Source of the DNA: Neoarius graeffei
Lineage: Eukaryota; Chordata; Actinopteri; Siluriformes; Ariidae
NCBI RefSeq assembly: GCF_027579695.1
Contig: NC_083582.1
Coordinates: 33,931,464-33,995,463 of the forward strand
Direction of reading: 5' to 3'
Length of the DNA stretch: 64,000 nt
In this document: positions 61,301 to 64,000 of the stretch, piece after piece
How positions within the stretch are numbered: position 1 is the stretch's first letter
How the letters are laid out: each line of letters starts with the position of its first letter
Notes under the pieces: model-generated
What the model saw: the letters and a program-made list of their open reading frames with translations, nothing else
Databases searched by the model: none
What the model was told of the DNA's origin: nothing
Position numbers and translations under genes: made by a program

Positions 61301-63403
61301 GTCCCCCTGTGCCACGAGTGTAACGCACATAACTGTCCTTATCCACTGGCTTGGCCAGCGTCACTTCTATAGGAGAGCCATCAATCACCTGAAGGGTTAA
61401 AGTTTTTTATTACCCATTGTGTCATTTGATCAAAGTGTGCTACATTATATGGAATGAAATTTGAATGCTGCAGCCATGACAACAAGTTTATCACCTTTCC
61501 ATTCAGTGCATTCATAGCAGCAATGGCATCCTCTCTCTGAGCGAAGTGAACAAAAGCATAGTCCCTGATCTTCTTCACCCTCTCCACTGCACCTGTTAAG
61601 ACGTCATATATATTTCAATCCTGCCACCAAGATTCCTCCATGATTTTATTTAAAAGTGTAAACCAAAGAGATAAAACATAACATATTATGATTGGTAGGA
61701 GCAAAAGTCAAAGAAAAGCAAGCTAATGCAATTAAGCAATTTAATAGTACATCTATTAAAACTTTGGCTACAAAGGTGCACTTTATCCTGGACAGGAGCA
61801 CCATGGAGTCTACTTTGTGAACACTGGACATGAGTTGAGAATAAATCCTGCCTGGGATGCCAGTCCAGGGCAAGCCACCATTCACACACCCATTTACCCA
61901 CTCAGCCACACCTAGGGGCAATATAGAGTAGCCAGTCCACTTACATGCATGTTTTTTTGGGAAATGGGAAGAAACTAGAAATCCCAGAGAAAACCCACTT
62001 GGTAATTCAAGCTCAGGATTGAAGCAGGGACCCTGGAGATGCATCCCCACCACACTGCCATGCCACTCGCTTACTCTTTTTTTTTTTTTTTTAATCTGAT
62101 CCAACTCAGTAGAATCCAAAAACACTGGCTTGAGATTGGTAAGCATAACTGTGCGTATGTATATATTTGTATTCAGATGGTGAATTTTACCAGGTTTGAT
62201 GGTATTGAACTCCTGCTCAATGGTCTCTTCTGTTGTGGCCAGCATCAGGTTCCTGATGTAGAGGATCTTCACAGTGGACATTGTGTCCTCATCCACTTCC
62301 ACTTCTGGCTCTGCCCAATCTACAGCGATGGCATGACCCCACAGCTGGATCCGGCCTGTAGACACAAAGAGTCTCAAACTGTGCCATGCATGGGCCTTGA
62401 AGGTTCATTGAATTAGCCAATGTGTGCATAGACTTGCTGAAAGCTTTGAATTTTTCTGAGTTCACTTTCTAAGCATGAAAACTACATCTTTAAGATATAT
62501 TTGGTTTGATATTCTGAGGAAACCCTGAAATGTGTAAAGGTCTTCCACTCAGAAAAAGCTCCAAGTGAAATCTCTTTGGAAAGACATAACCTACAACAAT
62601 ACAATGAACCCTCAAGCAGTCTTTTTTTTTTCTAAGAGCATGCTAGTGGACCAGTTTATCCCTTTCTATTTCTGTGTGTTTTTACCTGGCAGCAGTTTCC
62701 TCCTGGCCATGGCTGCAGCACGGTGGCTCTCATACTCCACAAAGGCAAATCCTCTATTCTTGCTCTTGTCAGCGGCACTGGGGTAAACGATCACCTCCAC
62801 CACACCATCCGTCACCTTCTTCATCTCAGCCAGGATCTCATCTTTTTTCTTGGTTTTTGGGATGCCTCCCACGAACAGGCGGCAGTTGTCCACACTTGCG
62901 CACACACCCAGGAGACGACCGTTCCTTCAGCCAAGTAAGGAAATGACCTGCAGTTAGCTGTGCACTCAAAATCAATCTTTTTTTTTTCTGAGACTTGATC
63001 TTACCTGATTTCATAATTATTGAGTTGTTTCATGGCATTCTTGGCTTCTTGTTTGGTACTGAAGGTGACAAAAGCATAACCTCGGTTGTTCCCATTGAAG
63101 TCCATCATCATCCGTATTTCATATATTTTGCCAAACTGTAAAAATGAAAAAAGAAATAATAACTACCAGCACCATAGCCTTTCAGAAGATGTTCAGATAA
63201 CCCAAAGGTTATTTGGCCAGGTGTGGTCTACCATCAAATGTGGTTTAATGGCTTTAAAAATGTCTTACTTTTTCACAAAGTGGTACCAGCTCATCTTCAA
63301 AGAGGTCTCGAGGTAATTTGCCCACAAAGATCTCGCTGCCTCTCTCTGGTGGTGGGCCTTCCCAACCAGGCGGTGGACCTCCATATCTCCTCTGGCCGTT
63401 TTC
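48227..63403 (-). CDS. a1cf: APOBEC1 complementation factor, exons 10 in window, 5' end cut off
   Basis: A1CF is an hnRNP-like protein. In mammals it binds mooring-type AU-rich RNA as cofactor of APOBEC1 in apoB mRNA editing, and it also has editing-independent roles. Ten exons splice in phase to 568 residues plus stop. By comparison with mammalian A1CF about 32 N-terminal residues, including the start codon, lie beyond 64000. RRM1 has RNP2 EIFVGK (24-29) and RNP1 RGYAFVTF (63-70). RRM2 has CRLFVGG (103-109) and RGFAFVEY (146-153). RRM3 has KILYIRNL (198-205) and DYAFVHF (234-240). A Gly/Arg-rich linker [12 protein letters not shown] precedes the conserved [20 protein letters not shown]. The double-stranded-RNA-binding domain starts [18 protein letters not shown] (423-440), and the C-terminus ends [10 protein letters not shown]. 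The C-terminal dsRBD and linker fit A1CF rather than its paralogues RBM47 or RBM46. Confidence 0.95.
48379..48776. other. a1cf: a1cf last intron, nothing recognised
   Basis: AT-rich intron sequence up to the Tc1 relic. Confidence 0.45.
48821..49182 (-). repeat. V-SINE with target duplication
   Basis: Full-length; direct repeat CAATCAAACCCAT at 48808-48820 and 49183-49195. Confidence 0.95.
49229..51360 (+). pseudogene. RTE-like LINE, 5' truncated, 14-bp target duplication
   Basis: Direct repeat ATCATGTTCCACAT at 49215-49228 and 51361-51374. The pre-RT region is at 49229-49549 and RT at 49732-50664. RT boxes: [53 protein letters not shown] and the intact catalytic [13 protein letters not shown]. 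The C-terminal part at 50795-51337 reads [20 protein letters not shown] and ends CCGDP. Stops and frame breaks (49548, 49697, 50662, 50772) kill it. No endonuclease domain. The 3' tail is an AAGAAG run. Confidence 0.9.
51403..52238. repeat. unnamed dispersed repeat inserted in the Tc1 relic
   Basis: Bounded by ATTATAAC (51395-51402) and ATAATAAC (52231-52238), a probable target repeat with one change. Contains a tandem CTCTCAGCCAATCAGAACAC pair at 51565-51625 and a GACA/GACG run at 52160-52195. No coding. Confidence 0.5.
52585..52874. other. a1cf: a1cf intron stretch, nothing recognised
   Basis: No known repeat or coding region. Confidence 0.4.
52886..53255 (-). repeat. V-SINE with target duplication
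   Basis: Full-length; direct repeat CCCAGAAACTT at 52875-52885 and 53256-53266. A few bases are missing in the core (GCATGTC). Confidence 0.94.
53413..54011 (+). mobile_element. non-autonomous Helitron, with a SINE tail inside
   Basis: 5' end TCTATATAATAAG preceded by A. The 3' end is CTAG followed by T, and the hairpin ACCTGGGCAATGCTGGGT sits 8 bases before it. These are the Helitron rules (5' TC, hairpin, CTRR, A/T target, no target duplication). Confidence 0.75.
53636..53762 (+). repeat. V-SINE tail-only insertion 1
   Basis: Only the 3' 127 bases, starting CCCTGTGATGACCTGG. Flanked by AACTCTCGACAG (53624-53635) and AACTCTCAACAG (53763-53774). Confidence 0.9.
54135..54286 (-). CDS. a1cf: a1cf exon (dsRBD second part)
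   Basis: Encodes [33 protein letters not shown] and an alanine-rich stretch ending AVAFPG. Acceptor TATAG, donor GTATGT. Confidence 0.94.
54540..54930. repeat. dispersed repeat with (GTTT)n
   Basis: GGAGGAGGTTATGTTTTTGG, a (GTTT)n run at 54609-54643, then two related copies of AATGTAACTCAAAAAGTAGT. A common fish repeat of unknown class. Confidence 0.5.
54964..55098 (-). repeat. V-SINE tail-only insertion 2
   Basis: Only the 3' 135 bases; read on the minus strand it starts CAGCCCTGTGATGACCTGG. Direct repeat TTTCTCAAATT at 54953-54963 and 55099-55109. Confidence 0.92.
55110..55343. other. a1cf: a1cf intron stretch, nothing recognised
   Basis: AT-rich, no feature seen. Confidence 0.4.
55344..55378. 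repeat. (GT)n microsatellite
   Basis: About 17 GT units running into the left end of the next Tc1 element, in a1cf intron. Confidence 0.93.
55373..56967 (-). mobile_element. Tc1-like element family C
   Basis: Inverted ends GTGTCTTGCAAAAG and CTTTTGCAAGACACTG, right TA at 56968-56969. The transposase is broken. Remnants are [20 protein letters not shown] (56105-55899 frame) and [11 protein letters not shown] (55902-55606 frame). Close to the Sleeping Beauty type. Confidence 0.9.
56983..58570 (-). mobile_element. Tc1-like element family B, copy with frame breaks
   Basis: Ends CAACCCCGATTCCAAAAAAG at both sides; TA 56981-56982 and 58571-58572. Landed 14 bases from the family C element. The transposase is split: 58262-58008 (HTH half) and 57973-57533 (catalytic half, [11 protein letters not shown]). 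A shift near 57533 and a small deletion near 58010 disable it. Confidence 0.93.
58693..58829 (-). CDS. a1cf: a1cf exon (dsRBD first part)
   Basis: Encodes [20 protein letters not shown] and [20 protein letters not shown]. This is the start of the double-stranded-RNA-binding domain. Acceptor TACAG, donor GTAAGC. Confidence 0.95.
58992..59740 (+). repeat. V-SINE split by an inverted-repeat MITE
   Basis: SINE pieces 58992-59171 and 59554-59740; direct repeat AAATCATAAACT at 58980-58991 and 59741-59752. Confidence 0.94.
59172..59553. mobile_element. Harbinger-like MITE with long inverted arms, 382 bp
   Basis: Arms of about 55-60 bases: GGCAGCTGGGCCATAGAAGG at the left and its complement at the right. 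Arrays of CACGCTGCA/GCAGCGTG inside. TAA target duplication at 59169-59171 and 59554-59556. Confidence 0.85.
59837..60026. mobile_element. small Tc1-like MITE, 190 bp
   Basis: Ends CAGTGCCCTCCACAATTATT and, inverted, AGTAATCGTGGAGGATACTG. Left TA at 59835-59836; the right TA has become TG. No coding. Confidence 0.8.
60027..60354. other. a1cf: a1cf intron stretch, nothing recognised
   Basis: Intron sequence without repeats that I recognise. Confidence 0.4.
60355..60572 (-). CDS. a1cf: a1cf exon (Gly/Arg linker and localisation region)
   Basis: Encodes [20 protein letters not shown] through [20 protein letters not shown] and [10 protein letters not shown]. In human A1CF the nuclear localisation region maps here by published work. 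Acceptor CTAG, donor GTAAAA. Confidence 0.94.
60573..61108. other. a1cf: a1cf intron, nothing recognised
   Basis: AT-rich intron between two coding exons. Confidence 0.45.
61109..61388 (-). CDS. a1cf: a1cf exon (post-RRM linker)
   Basis: Encodes [32 protein letters not shown] and the Tyr/Pro-rich [15 protein letters not shown], ending RPPSVR. Acceptor TTCAG, donor GTGAAT. Confidence 0.94.
61495..61592 (-). CDS. a1cf: a1cf exon (RRM3 RNP1)
   Basis: Encodes [20 protein letters not shown] then [11 protein letters not shown]. Acceptor AACAG, donor GTGATA. Confidence 0.94.
61770..62068 (-). repeat. old V-SINE-like copy
   Basis: Diverged minus-strand copy: ATAGAGTAGCCAGTCCACTT and GAAGAAACTAGAAATCCCAG match the SINE core order. 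Flanked by a T-run at 62078-62092. In a1cf intron. Confidence 0.55.
62191..62355 (-). CDS. a1cf: a1cf exon (RRM2-RRM3 linker, RRM3 start)
   Basis: Encodes [20 protein letters not shown] then [13 protein letters not shown] and EEFNTIKP-like end. Acceptor TACAG, donor GTAAAA. Confidence 0.94.
62356..62685. other. a1cf: a1cf intron, nothing recognised
   Basis: Short intron between the RRM2 and RRM3 exons; no feature. Confidence 0.5.
62686..62924 (-). CDS. a1cf: a1cf exon (RRM2)
   Basis: Encodes [20 protein letters not shown] through [20 protein letters not shown] and KLLPG. The acceptor is TGAAG with a weak pyrimidine tract, yet phase and homology fit. Donor GTAAAA. Confidence 0.93.
63005..63135 (-). 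CDS. a1cf: a1cf exon (RRM1 RNP1)
   Basis: Encodes [25 protein letters not shown] and KQLNNYEIR. Acceptor TACAG, donor GTAAGA. Confidence 0.94.
63269..63403 (-). CDS. a1cf: a1cf exon (first in window; RRM1 start)
   Basis: 45 codons, [20 protein letters not shown] then [19 protein letters not shown]. Acceptor ATAG reading leftwards, donor GTAAGA. The exon with the start codon was not found up to 64000. Confidence 0.93.
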
Positions 63404-64000
63404 CTATAGGACAGAATAAGAACTGTGACAGACAGCCGTGTAAACAAAACCCAACGTCTAAAGATCAGCAGATAGAGATCAACTCATTACCACAGTGCTC
63501 TGAAAGAAACCATTTGTTACTGCAAGGATGGAGTGATGGAGGATTATTGAGCTGAGAGATTTCGTCTCACCAGTAGAGTCCCTCTGTACTACTTATAACA
63601 CCTCATCCAGCTCATTGATGGCTCACATAATTCACTTACTTACTATCACTATTGTGATTTTGTCCTGTTTTTAAGAACAGTCAGTGTAATCTGTAAAGTG
63701 AGATGAGCAAATAATACATGGTGATAAGAAAAATAGGAACCACTGAGAATCTATACAGTGGAGAAGGTATTGGTAGTCATTGTAATGTTGGCATTGAACA
63801 CATTTAGATTCACTAATTTGACAGATATGGACCGTAGTGCTCATTTTTCAGCACAGGGTGGTGCTATGACTATAAGTACTCTTGAATATCTCCCAGTGGT
63901 ATTTCTACACCAGTAATATAATCGGTGACAAGCCTCTTATGCTCAAAGCTCCTGAACAATACAGAATTCTGAATTCGGATGCCTTAAAGGAAAAAAAAAA
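63404..64000. other. a1cf: upstream a1cf intron, 5' exon not in window
   Basis: I searched the minus strand for the usual A1CF N-terminal exon (start codon plus about 32 residues) and found none, so the intron continues beyond the edge. Confidence 0.6.

Noticed and set aside
61646-62377. A 243-codon frame covering an a1cf exon
   Set aside because: Only 62191-62355 is coding. The rest runs through a splice donor into the intron and an old SINE.
48227-63403. RBM47 or RBM46 instead of A1CF
   Set aside because: The ds[21 protein letters not shown] and the [20 protein letters not shown] linker are those of A1CF; the RBM47 C-terminus is different.

Overview
The window is vertebrate nuclear DNA from a teleost fish. 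It carries two multi-exon genes with GT-AG introns, separated and invaded by typical fish mobile DNA: Tc1/mariner copies, DANA/Mermaid-type V-SINEs, L2 and RTE-like LINEs, hAT, PIF/Harbinger, Helitron and Gypsy remnants, plus many microsatellites. The abundance of V-SINEs ending in (GATGA)n tails and of these Tc1 families suggests an otophysan, perhaps a catfish. That species guess is an inference; the sequence does not prove it.

Gene 1 is asah2 (neutral ceramidase), plus strand, 5174-46216. Twenty coding exons splice in phase to 742 residues. An N-terminal signal-anchor is followed by a complete catalytic domain, with all four zinc ligands (H151, H260, E497, Y537) and the catalytic serine (S311) present. 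Introns 11 (11.6 kb) and 19 (17.9 kb) are swollen by transposons. Gene 2 is a1cf (APOBEC1 complementation factor), minus strand, 63403 down to 48227. Ten exons give 568 residues with three RRMs and a C-terminal double-stranded-RNA-binding domain. The first roughly 32 residues lie beyond the right edge. The genes converge tail to tail; only about 1.8 kb with a TA/CA microsatellite and a foldback element lies between their 3' ends. They act in unrelated pathways (sphingolipid breakdown; mRNA binding), so the link is conserved synteny.

Layout. 1-3245: edge-truncated Tc1 and a decayed Gypsy pol. 3246-5173: asah2 upstream region. 5174-13308: asah2 exons 1-11, with V-SINEs and Tc1 relics. 13309-24934: intron 11, with a degenerate minisatellite, a Tc1 copy with a full-length transposase frame but a catalytic D-to-N change, and an L2 LINE broken by a four-level nest. 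24935-28134: exons 12-19. 28135-46017: intron 19, with SINE/Tc1/Tc1 stratigraphy including a complete DD34E transposase, hAT transposase, Gypsy integrase, Harbinger MITE, Rex3-like LINE, and a hAT element with another TIR element inside. 46018-46216: exon 20. 46388-48226: intergenic. 48227-63403: a1cf, whose introns hold an RTE-like LINE, a Helitron, three Tc1 elements and V-SINEs. 63404-64000: start of an a1cf intron.

No tRNA, rRNA, CRISPR or prokaryotic feature is present. I found no clearly new gene system. The most unusual items are the foldback between the converging 3' ends, a promoter-like module inside a 2.7-kb TIR element, the nested insertion series with readable order, and two short V-SINE tails that share one 5' boundary.
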